DNA of 37,311 nt from a virus: IMG/VR virus record IMGVR_UViG_3300037487_001237, positions 1 through 37,311 of that record. One strand, 5' to 3'. The translations under genes and the position numbers were made by a program. Shown here piece by piece: positions 7,781 to 14,032 of the stretch. The notes under the pieces were generated by a model. That model saw only the letters and a program-made list of their open reading frames with translations, had not been told where the DNA came from and did no database searches. Each line of letters begins with the position of its first letter. Position 1 is the stretch's first letter.

Positions 7781-8040
7781 TGATCTGCTGGCAATGCTTG
7801 ACCGCCGTGGACTGGACGATAGCTCCCGGAGATTGTCATGTTTGCGGGGCTGAGAAGAGCGATTCCGATGTATTCCGCGCCGACCGCTTCATGGCGCTGG
7901 TGGCGGCGCTGTCTGCGCGAGATGGCTATGATCCAGGTGAGGCGGTCGTGCATGACGCTCTCTTCACCATGCGCGAGATCGAGCGCCGCGTGGAGGCGGG
8001 GGAATTGTTCTGGAGGTCAGGCCGTGAAGAAGGTGCATGA
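7780..8040 (+). CDS. Small zinc-ribbon-like protein, 86 aa
   Basis: Starts MICWQC at the TAATG overlap with the previous gene and has GGAGG upstream. CWQC and CHVC (14 residues apart) make a compact four-cysteine zinc site at the very N-terminus, followed by a helical tail (MALVALSAR..., MREIERRVEAGELFW). No known function. The ribosome site of the next gene lies inside its last codons. Confidence 0.6.
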   Translation: MICWQCLTAVDWTIAPGDCHVCGAEKSDSDVFRADRFMALVAALSARDGYDPGEAVVHDALFTMREIERRVEAGELFWRSGREEGA

Positions 8041-8164
8041 AATACGGATCATCGCCGCGATACTTGCGCTACTGATCGCCGTCGCGGTGGCCGTGTCGAT
8101 CCATGCAGATCGCGGATCACCGGGGCCATCGGCCCAACCAACGTGGCACGAAAGGACTGAATGA
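8024..8164 (+). CDS. Very small membrane protein, 46 aa
   Basis: GTG at 8024 behind TGGAGGTCAGGCC; the frame overlaps the previous gene by 17 bases and the next start by 4. A basic N-terminus (MKKVHEIR) is followed by a strongly hydrophobic run (IIAAILALLIAVAVAVSI) and a short polar Pro/Ser tail, so it is a single-pass membrane protein or has an uncleaved signal. No lipobox cysteine, so not a typical Rz1 lipoprotein. Co-expressed with the secreted protein that follows. Confidence 0.55.
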   Translation: MKKVHEIRIIAAILALLIAVAVAVSIHADRGSPGPSAQPTWHERTE

Positions 8165-8505
8165 TGCGTAAACTATTACTCGCACTGTCACTGGTCATGA
8201 TGCTCTCTGTCGGCAGCGTCGACGCGCAGGTACAGACCGTGCATTACTCGTGGACCGCGCCTACCACTGGCTCGGCCGTCCACCACTACATCGTGCAGCA
8301 CAAGATCAACGATGGCGCGTGGGTCTCGGTCGCGTCTGTCGTCATGCTGACGTATGACCTCGCCGCAACAAACCTCGACGAGCACCAGATCCGCGTGGCT
8401 GGAGTTGACGCACTCAATAGGCAGGGGATTTGGTCGGAGCCGTCGGAACCCTACACGCCTGACGCGGGCGCTCCGGGCGGATGCGGTCGGCCGGTGAGGT
8501 ACTAG
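8161..8505 (+). CDS. Secreted FN3-like protein with signal peptide, 114 aa
   Basis: Starts MMRKLLLALSLVMMLSVGSV, a basic residue pair and a hydrophobic core followed by DAQVQ, a good Sec signal peptide likely cut after VDA. The mature part reads as one fibronectin type III-like beta sandwich: VHYSWTAPTTGSAVHHYIVQ, a middle with Tyr-Asp-Leu, and IRVAGVDALNRQGIWSEPS. Two starts (8161 or 8164) are possible. An exported protein inside the early replication block is unexpected; superinfection exclusion or cell-surface change is possible, but not shown. Confidence 0.65.
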   Translation: MMRKLLLALSLVMMLSVGSVDAQVQTVHYSWTAPTTGSAVHHYIVQHKINDGAWVSVASVVMLTYDLAATNLDEHQIRVAGVDALNRQGIWSEPSEPYTPDAGAPGGCGRPVRY

Positions 8506-8507
8506 CG

Positions 8508-8759
8508 ATGGGTTATCTTCCGGCAGTATGCGCGGCGTGCGTCGGATGTCCGATGATGTTCGAGTGCTCGATATGCACGGACATGGCGGCGCGAGACATG
8601 AGGGCCAGCACGACAGACGCCAAAGAAGGAGAGCGCCGCGTCGCAAAGAACGCGGCGTTCATCAAGAGGATGGCCGACCGAGCCGACAAGAACGCCTGCC
8701 CGCCCGACGACTGCCCGATGGGATACAGGACGGCGGGAGAAGAGAGGGGAAAGGCATGA
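8508..8759 (+). CDS. Small cysteine-rich protein, 83 aa
   Basis: From ATG 8508 (MGYLPAVCAACVGCPMMFEC) the protein has nine cysteines: CAACVGC, CSIC near the start and CPPDDCP near the end, with a basic helical middle (ERRVAKNAAFIKRMADR). It may bind zinc or iron. A start at 8481 would overlap the previous gene by 25 bases. No family recognised. Confidence 0.5.
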   Translation: MGYLPAVCAACVGCPMMFECSICTDMAARDMRASTTDAKEGERRVAKNAAFIKRMADRADKNACPPDDCPMGYRTAGEERGKA

Positions 8760-8968
8760 CCGTCGCAGCCGCCATCGTGTGGTCTGCCAGGTCGAAGCAT
8801 GGCCCGCAAGTAGACGGAGAGCCGCTGTGCCTGCGTCACCTCCTGCCGCTCGGGTTCGGGAGTACGGTGCTTCATCAGTGGCTCGGCCCTCATGAAACAA
8901 TCGTCAGGCAATGCTCGATGTGTCAGGCGGCGCTGATGGATATGATCCCGCGAGACTGTCGACCATAG
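8756..8968 (+). CDS. Small protein with CSMC motif, 70 aa
   Basis: ATG overlaps the previous stop (ATGA) and has GAGGGGAAAGGC upstream. The sequence contains CLRHLLPL, HQWLGPHE and CSMC, so one or two Cys/His sites could bind a metal. Function unknown; the last of the run of cysteine-rich small genes. Confidence 0.5.
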   Translation: MTVAAAIVWSARSKHGPQVDGEPLCLRHLLPLGFGSTVLHQWLGPHETIVRQCSMCQAALMDMIPRDCRP

Positions 8969-8984
8969 AGAAAGGAGCCGCAAC

Positions 8985-9551
8985 GTGGTGATCGTGAACT
9001 TCGGGCCAGCACCGATCATCGTCGTTCTCAACGAGGACGAGATCGCAGAGGCCGTTGAGTGCGGCGCGGGGCGCTTCGGGCGCGTCGTGCGACGCGGGTC
9101 CGTGGACAAGCGCGATCCGCATGGCACCATGAGAATCAACGCAAAGGATCGTCACCTGCTAGGCGCTCGCGGAGAGAGGGCGTGCTGCAAGGCGTTCGAC
9201 ATTCCGTGGGTTGATGTTGATGGCTACCGTGTCAGGCCGGACATCGAGGTGAGCGTGGGAGTCGAAGTGCGAACGCGAACGAAGGGAGGAGACGAGCGGC
9301 TCATCGTCAGGGACGACGACCATGACGAGCGGATGTTCGTTCTCGTGGTAGGAGACACAACCTCGCCCGAGTACGAGGTCGTCGGTTGGCTGTTCGGATT
9401 CGAAGCGAAGCGTGCGGAGTGGCGAAAAGATCCCGGCGGGCGCGGCCCTGCGTTCTTCATCGAACAGCAGCACCTCAAGCCGATGTCCGCATTGCTCATG
9501 ATCGTAAGGACGTCAATGGCGACAAGACCGCCAGAAGGAGGAATGGTATGA
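8985..9551 (+). CDS. Possible PD-(D/E)XK-fold endonuclease-like protein, 188 aa
   Basis: GTG at 8985 behind GAAAGGAGCCGCAAC. After a short N-terminal section the pattern is LLGARGERACCKAFDIPWVD (with E64), RPDIEV (D86) and GVEVRTRT (E94-V-R96), then a hydrophobic strand MFVLVVGDT and GWLFGFEAKRAEW. This spacing (Glu helix, Asp, then E-x-K/R on a strand) fits a PD-(D/E)XK nuclease, with Arg in place of the usual Lys. A role in trimming or junction cutting during replication is possible. The assignment rests on motif pattern only. Confidence 0.5.
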   Translation: MVIVNFGPAPIIVVLNEDEIAEAVECGAGRFGRVVRRGSVDKRDPHGTMRINAKDRHLLGARGERACCKAFDIPWVDVDGYRVRPDIEVSVGVEVRTRTKGGDERLIVRDDDHDERMFVLVVGDTTSPEYEVVGWLFGFEAKRAEWRKDPGGRGPAFFIEQQHLKPMSALLMIVRTSMATRPPEGGMV

Positions 9552-9868
9552 CGGAGCACCTGCACTACGAGTTCGAGGCCACGGTGGACATGGCGCTGGT
9601 CGCGGACACGATGATCGACGCCGAGCTTGTAATCGAGGCGATCCACGGACGGGCCGCGATCAAGAATGGCGAGGCCGACTTCACCGTGAACCTGAAGGAG
9701 CGAAACGTGAAGGTCTATGCCGGGCCGTTCATGCGCGAGGCCGCCCGCGTGTTCACGCGCTTGCTCATGCACCGGATCGGAGAGACGGAGTTCGCGGTCG
9801 CTCACTTTGGCCGCGACGGGATCGTGCGTGCTAAGGATGAACGAAATACCGGAGTGCCGAAGGGCTGA
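9548..9868 (+). CDS. Hypothetical protein, 106 aa, last gene of rightward block
   Basis: ATG overlaps the previous stop (ATGA) with AGAAGGAGG upstream. Mixed alpha/beta sequence without cysteine: LHYEFEATVDMALVADTMID, DFTVNLKERNVKVYAGPF, VFTRLLMHRIGE. No domain recognised. It ends the rightward operon shortly before a hairpin. Confidence 0.6.
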   Translation: MTEHLHYEFEATVDMALVADTMIDAELVIEAIHGRAAIKNGEADFTVNLKERNVKVYAGPFMREAARVFTRLLMHRIGETEFAVAHFGRDGIVRAKDERNTGVPKG

Positions 9869-9886
9869 TTCGTAGGATCGCTCAGG

Positions 9887-9936
9887 ACGAACGATGAGGC
9901 GGGGTGCTGCGACACGGGCGGCGCCCCGTCGTTCGT
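9887..9936 (+). terminator. Possible terminator of rightward block
   Basis: ACGAACGA (9887-9894) pairs with TCGTTCGT (9929-9936), and inside it GGGGTGC pairs with GCGCCCC, leaving a small bulge. It follows the last rightward gene by about 20 bases. The downstream T-run is poor (TTCG), so a rho-dependent or weak terminator is also possible. Confidence 0.4.
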
Positions 9937-9994
9937 TTCGCCTGCCCCGGCCCCGGCCCTCGATTCATGCCTGCGAGGGCATGGGCGGAGGGCA

Positions 9995-10035
9995 AAAGGC
10001 GGCGGGGCGGCCCAAAGGAGGAAAGCCGCCCCGCC
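9995..10035 (-). terminator. Intrinsic terminator of leftward late block
   Basis: GGCGGGGCGG (10001-10010) pairs perfectly with CCGCCCCGCC (10026-10035), one extra C-G pair closing the loop. Read leftward, the hairpin is followed by a CCTTTTGCC tract. It lies just past the stop of the last late gene (10099), as expected for the end of the structural/lysis operon. Confidence 0.65.
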
Positions 10036-10098
10036 TTGCGCGGAGGAAGCGCATCGCTGACGATCCTGCGGCATGAGGCCGCAGAAGTCAAGCCCCGG

Positions 10099-10488
10099 TC
10101 AACCGGGCCGCCCGTCGCCGTCGATGTCAGGGCCGGTGCCGGGCTCACCGAGGGTCGGAGTCGTCGCGTTCGGCCCGATCAGACCGCCCCCGTCGCGCAC
10201 CGGGGCGGGGTGTCCGATCAGCGCCCTCAACGCCGCGAGCTTCTCGGTCACATCGACCGCCTCGGCAATCACGAGGTCCATCTCCTCAGCGGTAGCGACC
10301 CCATCACGCAGGGCTCCGGCAGCGGCACGCACAGTGTCGGTCGCCTCCTGCATGAGATCGGCCACGCCGTCGAGAACGGGAGCGGCGTCGTCCACCTTCG
10401 TCGGAATGTCCGGCCCGCCCATCGCCCTGACCATCGGATAGACGAGCGACTGAATCAGGGCCAGCAGGCTCACCACGTTCTGCGTCAC
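10099..10488 (-). CDS. Hypothetical protein, 129 aa, last gene of late block
   Basis: GTG at 10488 behind AGGAGGTGCCGAA. A hydrophobic N-terminus (VVSLLALIQSLVYPMVRAMG) is followed by Ala/Asp/Val-rich helices and a Gly/Pro/Asp tail ending PDIDGDGRPG, which resembles a calcium-binding DxDxDG loop. Position after the endolysin and holin candidates suggests a lysis accessory or a virion protein; no family recognised. Confidence 0.6.
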   Translation of the reverse strand: MTQNVVSLLALIQSLVYPMVRAMGGPDIPTKVDDAAPVLDGVADLMQEATDTVRAAAGALRDGVATAEEMDLVIAEAVDVTEKLAALRALIGHPAPVRDGGGLIGPNATTPTLGEPGTGPDIDGDGRPG

Positions 10489-10521
10489 TTCGGCACCTCC
10501 TGTACGGTTGAGTCCGTTCGG

Positions 10522-10818
10522 TCACTTCTTGCGGTATGCGGCCACGAGTTGAGCGGCGCTCTTGACCACCGACTGAATCGCGATGGCCGCACCACCGAGC
10601 GCGACGCCGCCGCTCCCTTCGCCGAGCAGTTCAGCGACAGGCAACTTCGCTCCGGTGATCTTCTCGTAGACGATGCCCGCCCCGACTGCGGCAGCGGGAG
10701 CGAGCACCTTCCCCCACGGCTTCGGCCCTGTCATTGGGCCATTGCCCACGGCCTTGCCGAGAGCTCCGATTCCCAACGACAGACCGACGCCGAGTAGCTG
10801 CACCAACATCGGGCTCAT
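10522..10818 (-). CDS. Small Gly/Ala-rich membrane protein, holin candidate, 98 aa
   Basis: Starts MSPMLVQLLGVGLSLGIGAL, a hydrophobic helix, and contains a second apolar stretch (VLAPAAAVGAGIVYEKI) and a third (GGVALGGAAIAIQSVV), with a basic end AYRKK. The ATG overlaps the stop of the endolysin gene by 4 bases. Size, membrane pattern and place next to the endolysin suggest a holin or pinholin, but no family motif proves it. Confidence 0.55.
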   Translation of the reverse strand: MSPMLVQLLGVGLSLGIGALGKAVGNGPMTGPKPWGKVLAPAAAVGAGIVYEKITGAKLPVAELLGEGSGGVALGGAAIAIQSVVKSAAQLVAAYRKK

Positions 10819-11282
10819 GTCTGGACCTCCTGTTTGCTCGCGTGAAGAACGGCGATCAACGGCTCGGGCTCTCCGTCAAGCTCGCCCCATCGTGCCGCCT
10901 TCGGCCTCACATCAACGTGCATGAAGTAGCTGCCGTGTCCGTAGTAGACCCCGATGCCGCCACCGGCGAACTCATGCACGACTGAGACGACGAGGTAAAG
11001 ATCGTTCAGCGTCAGACCCTTCGCCTGAATGTCTGCCGCCAGCGAGAAGCCGAGCCCGTTTCCTTTGGGCGATCCCTGCACGAGATGGAACGAGTGCGCC
11101 TTGCCTCCGACCTCTCGATTGTGCGCCTCGCAGCGCGATCCACTCAAGACCTTGATCGGCACTCCGACCGCCGACCTCACCTGCTCAAGCGCTTTGATGA
11201 GGACGGGAGACGGGCGAGAGAGCCCGCACCCGCAATGGCAAGCGAACTCCTTCGTGCTGAAATGAACGGAGAGATCACCCAT
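10815..11282 (-). CDS. Endolysin, peptidase M15 (D-Ala-D-Ala carboxypeptidase-like)
   Basis: A 155-aa zinc peptidase of the M15 family that cuts peptidoglycan cross-bridges. Visible features are the N-terminal FSTKEFACHCGCG, LSGSRCEAHNREVGG, the metal ligands SFH (H66), AADI (D84) and MHVD (H122, D124). Between H66 and D84 there are about ten more residues (VQGSPKGNGLGFSLA) than in the usual SxHxxGxAxD arrangement. The ATG at 11282 overlaps the upstream stop (TGATG); a GTG one codon earlier is also possible. No signal peptide, so export would need a holin, which fits the two small membrane proteins beside it. Confidence 0.88.
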   Translation of the reverse strand: MGDLSVHFSTKEFACHCGCGLSRPSPVLIKALEQVRSAVGVPIKVLSGSRCEAHNREVGGKAHSFHLVQGSPKGNGLGFSLAADIQAKGLTLNDLYLVVSVVHEFAGGGIGVYYGHGSYFMHVDVRPKAARWGELDGEPEPLIAVLHASKQEVQT

Positions 11283-11554
11283 CACTTCACCGCCTGTTCG
11301 ATGATGCCCCTGTTCTTTTGGATCGCTTCGAGGATCGTCAAGCCGAGGATCGTCGCCGGGATCATCGCTCCGAAGAACGCGGCGACGACCACGCGCCCGC
11401 TCGTCGCAATCTGCACTTCATGTCTGCCCACCGCAAGCTCGACCTTCTCGATGCGCTTGTCCTGCCGTTCGCAATTCGTCTCATGCCACAGGTCGATTGA
11501 TTCCTTGAGCGCACGGACCTCGACGGCGATGAGTTCTGCTTCGGTTGTTGTCAA
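11282..11554 (-). CDS. Holin-like protein with coiled coil and one membrane segment, 90 aa
   Basis: The N-terminal 50 residues are a charged coiled coil (ALKESIDLWHETNCERQDKR, IEKVELAVGRHEVQ), followed by one hydrophobic segment (VVVAAFFGAMIPATILGLTI) and a short polar end. This resembles the XhlA type of phage lysis/hemolysin proteins. It directly precedes the endolysin, with an overlapping stop/start. Holin function is likely but inferred. Confidence 0.65.
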   Translation of the reverse strand: MTTTEAELIAVEVRALKESIDLWHETNCERQDKRIEKVELAVGRHEVQIATSGRVVVAAFFGAMIPATILGLTILEAIQKNRGIIEQAVK

Positions 11555-12933
11555 ATCGGAACCTCCGTGAGTGTCGAGCGGACGCGCATCGTGCGGAAGT
11601 CGATGCTCTTTGCCACGCAGCGTAGGTCTGCAATCGTCTGGCCGTCTGCCGTCAGGGCGAAGTTCGTGATCTTGTGCCCGATGTCGAAATCAAGCCCGGC
11701 GATATTCTGCTCGATCTCGACCTGCCTGCGTTGCTTGTAGTGCTCTCCGACAGCCATCGTGCATATCTTTGTCCTCGGGGCGGAGTCCTTGAAGTACGGA
11801 AAATGGAAAGCTCGCACGGTTGCCTTGAAGGTGTTGCGGACAACCTCGATCTCCCTGCCGCCCTCCATCTGAATGTGGCTACCGTAAAGCGCTATCGCAC
11901 CGCTGTCGTAGGTGTGCGAGAGGTATTTACCTTTGCCGTCGCTTTCGAGCGCGGGCTCCCAATTCGCTTCGTAGCTGTGTGCCACCTGCGGTCGTTCTTC
12001 TCCTGTGTCCACATCCTGGACCGTAGCCGAATATCGAAAATCACCGCTGAACTTCACGACCTCGCCGAACGTTGACCACACAGACGAGAACAAGTGCTCG
12101 TTCGTGTAGCTCCACTCCACCTGCCCGACGATGCTTTCGAGAACGGAAGATCCGGCAACCGACCTCGGACGAAGCCGGGAGAACATCGCGAACTTCCCGC
12201 TCATGTCGAAGCCCACCATGTCAACGGAGTGCATCGCAATGTTCAGAATCGTCTCGCCGATCTTCTCTCCGAGCCTGCGGCATACGAACACGATAGGGCG
12301 ATCATCTACGGACGCACCGTAGTCGGTCGATCCCTCTTGCGAGTCGTAGCAAAGATCGAACTCGGTCATGTTGATGAAGTCGGTTGACAGCCCCTTGTGC
12401 CGCAGCAGCGCGGCAATCGCCTTCGCTGGCCCGCCCCAATAACAGTACGGCTGATAATGACGAAGCTCCCATGTCGTACTGTTGCTCGCCCCGAAGCGAG
12501 CGGGGAATTGAAAGAACAGTCGAATGGCGTACGGGGTCGTGTAGTTGAACGGTAGTTGATAGCGTGCGCTGAAATCCTGCGTGAGTTGAAACACAGGTTC
12601 GAGGTCGCCATGAATCCACGCTGGAGTCAGACCACGCGGAGCTTCGTAGGTTGATGCCTGCGCGAACCTGCAAATGATCGCGGCACGATCTTCTCCAGAG
12701 CCGCCGATCTGCCGAGCATAGAGCCGCCCGCGCTCCTTTGTGTTGTCGCCGTCTCTGTTGCGCGAGAAATTGGGTTGATAGATTGTGGTCGCGCCCGTGA
12801 CGACCCACGAGTTACAGGTCTGATTCTCGTGGTCCGTTTCAAGCGGACCCATCGCAATCGTGGCCGATGCCCAATTCTGCACGAATTGTGCGACCGTCCA
12901 GCCCGTTGCCCACCATGTCGATCCGAGCGGCAT
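11551..12933 (-). CDS. Phage tail/virion protein, probable tail tip component, 460 aa
   Basis: Large soluble protein rich in Tyr, Trp, Ser and Thr, typical of tail tip or receptor-binding proteins, but no family is recognised. ATG at 12933 has GGCGGGAAC upstream. It ends with a stop that overlaps the start of the holin-like gene. Being the last structural gene before lysis, after tape measure and fibre-like genes, it is probably part of the distal tail or baseplate. Confidence 0.65.
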   Translation of the reverse strand: MPLGSTWWATGWTVAQFVQNWASATIAMGPLETDHENQTCNSWVVTGATTIYQPNFSRNRDGDNTKERGRLYARQIGGSGEDRAAIICRFAQASTYEAPRGLTPAWIHGDLEPVFQLTQDFSARYQLPFNYTTPYAIRLFFQFPARFGASNSTTWELRHYQPYCYWGGPAKAIAALLRHKGLSTDFINMTEFDLCYDSQEGSTDYGASVDDRPIVFVCRRLGEKIGETILNIAMHSVDMVGFDMSGKFAMFSRLRPRSVAGSSVLESIVGQVEWSYTNEHLFSSVWSTFGEVVKFSGDFRYSATVQDVDTGEERPQVAHSYEANWEPALESDGKGKYLSHTYDSGAIALYGSHIQMEGGREIEVVRNTFKATVRAFHFPYFKDSAPRTKICTMAVGEHYKQRRQVEIEQNIAGLDFDIGHKITNFALTADGQTIADLRCVAKSIDFRTMRVRSTLTEVPI

Positions 12934-12941
12934 GTTCCCGC

Positions 12942-13517
12942 CTAGTAGTGAGGGACGAACGTCAGGCCGGTCGCAACATCATCGCCATCGGTTTCATCCC
13001 ATTCTTTGCGAATGATGTCAGCGGCCCCTGCCGCCTCCGTCTTGATTACCGCAAGGTACGGGAGCAGCGTCCCGTCGGCTCGCCTCGCGTCTATGTATGA
13101 AACATCAACGATCTTCCCGACATACATGCATGGGAGAAGCGACCACGCACCAGCTAGCTCGACAAGGAGCGCGTGGAACAGGTAGCAGGAACGCGCCGGA
13201 GCCTGCCACGCCCCGACTGAATTGTAAAAGAAGTTCCCCGCCGTTGATGGGTAGAACAGTCCGTCCGCGTTCGACACCTCAATGTCCTGCGTGACTGTCT
13301 CAAGCGGCTCTTTCGATTGATGGCTGAATCCAGCGGCCTTCCACTCTCGTTCGCCCGGATCAGTCACTCGTCGATCCGCGCCGAAGTCGGTGTGGATTGT
13401 TCGATAGGATATGATCGTAGAGACGGCTGACGTCGGCGTTCCGATCTGAAACACCGAGCGTATCCTCGCCCCTGCGTTGATGGCGTCGATTTGAGGCTGC
13501 GTCAAGAGCAGGGCCAT
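12942..13517 (-). CDS. Phage tail-associated protein, 191 aa
   Basis: Starts at ATG 13517 (MALLLTQPQIDAINAG), directly after the stop of the upstream gene; a longer frame would run back over that gene. Contains beta-like segments such as SVFQIGTPTSAVSTIISYRT and a central Gly/Trp-rich part. Not recognised. Gene order places it in the distal tail module. Confidence 0.6.
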   Translation of the reverse strand: MALLLTQPQIDAINAGARIRSVFQIGTPTSAVSTIISYRTIHTDFGADRRVTDPGEREWKAAGFSHQSKEPLETVTQDIEVSNADGLFYPSTAGNFFYNSVGAWQAPARSCYLFHALLVELAGAWSLLPCMYVGKIVDVSYIDARRADGTLLPYLAVIKTEAAGAADIIRKEWDETDGDDVATGLTFVPHY

Positions 13518-13519
13518 CG

Positions 13520-14026
13520 CTACAGCCTGTAACCGATCCCGACACGCAACATCGTGACAGCAGCGACACCAGTGAGAGACGAACACTCGTAGTTGATGAT
13601 GAGGTTCGATCCCATGATGCCGTCATTCTGTTCATTCAGCGGAGTGCCGGTGTCTCCCCACGGGCAGACGCGGAACATCGCGCCACTTGCGGAAAGGATG
13701 TTCGGACTGACCGTTCCACGCAGCCACGCATAGGTGGCTCCGGCGGCAGCGATGGACGCTCCGTTCGAGAAGAACCGACCACCGCACACGAACTCCCTCG
13801 GCACGTCTCCGAGTTGAACGTTGACTGAAAGGATTCCAGAGCCACCGGGCGTTGCTGTGTCGGTTCCGGCCATCTGAATCTGGAGGAAGTTCACGATTCG
13901 CCAATCAATCGGGATCGCGCACCGAATGAGGTTCCCGATGATGCTCTGCGTGCCAGCCCACAGATAGAACTCGTGCTGACTTGATGGTGTCGAGAGCTTC
14001 GCAAGGGTCAATGATACGGTCGCCAT
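13520..14026 (-). CDS. Phage virion protein, probable tail component, 168 aa
   Basis: ATG 14026 behind GAAGGAGTGATGAGCG. The sequence is beta-rich with many Gly, Ser and Thr (FYLWAGTQSIIGNLIRCAI, GGSGILSVNVQLGDVP, MLRVGIGYRL), compatible with a jelly-roll or decoration-like tail protein. No family recognised. It lies between the LamG-like fibre gene and two more tail genes. Confidence 0.6.
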   Translation of the reverse strand: MATVSLTLAKLSTPSSQHEFYLWAGTQSIIGNLIRCAIPIDWRIVNFLQIQMAGTDTATPGGSGILSVNVQLGDVPREFVCGGRFFSNGASIAAAGATYAWLRGTVSPNILSASGAMFRVCPWGDTGTPLNEQNDGIMGSNLIINYECSSLTGVAAVTMLRVGIGYRL

Positions 14027-14032
14027 CGCTCA

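Noticed and set aside
9894-10797. Rightward gene continuing past the early block
   Set aside because: The frame runs antisense through two late genes and through the terminator hairpin and has a Pro/Arg/Gly-rich composition.
13590-13620. GGTTCGATCC-like string resembling a tRNA T-loop
   Set aside because: It lies inside a good coding frame and no acceptor, D or anticodon arms can be formed around it.
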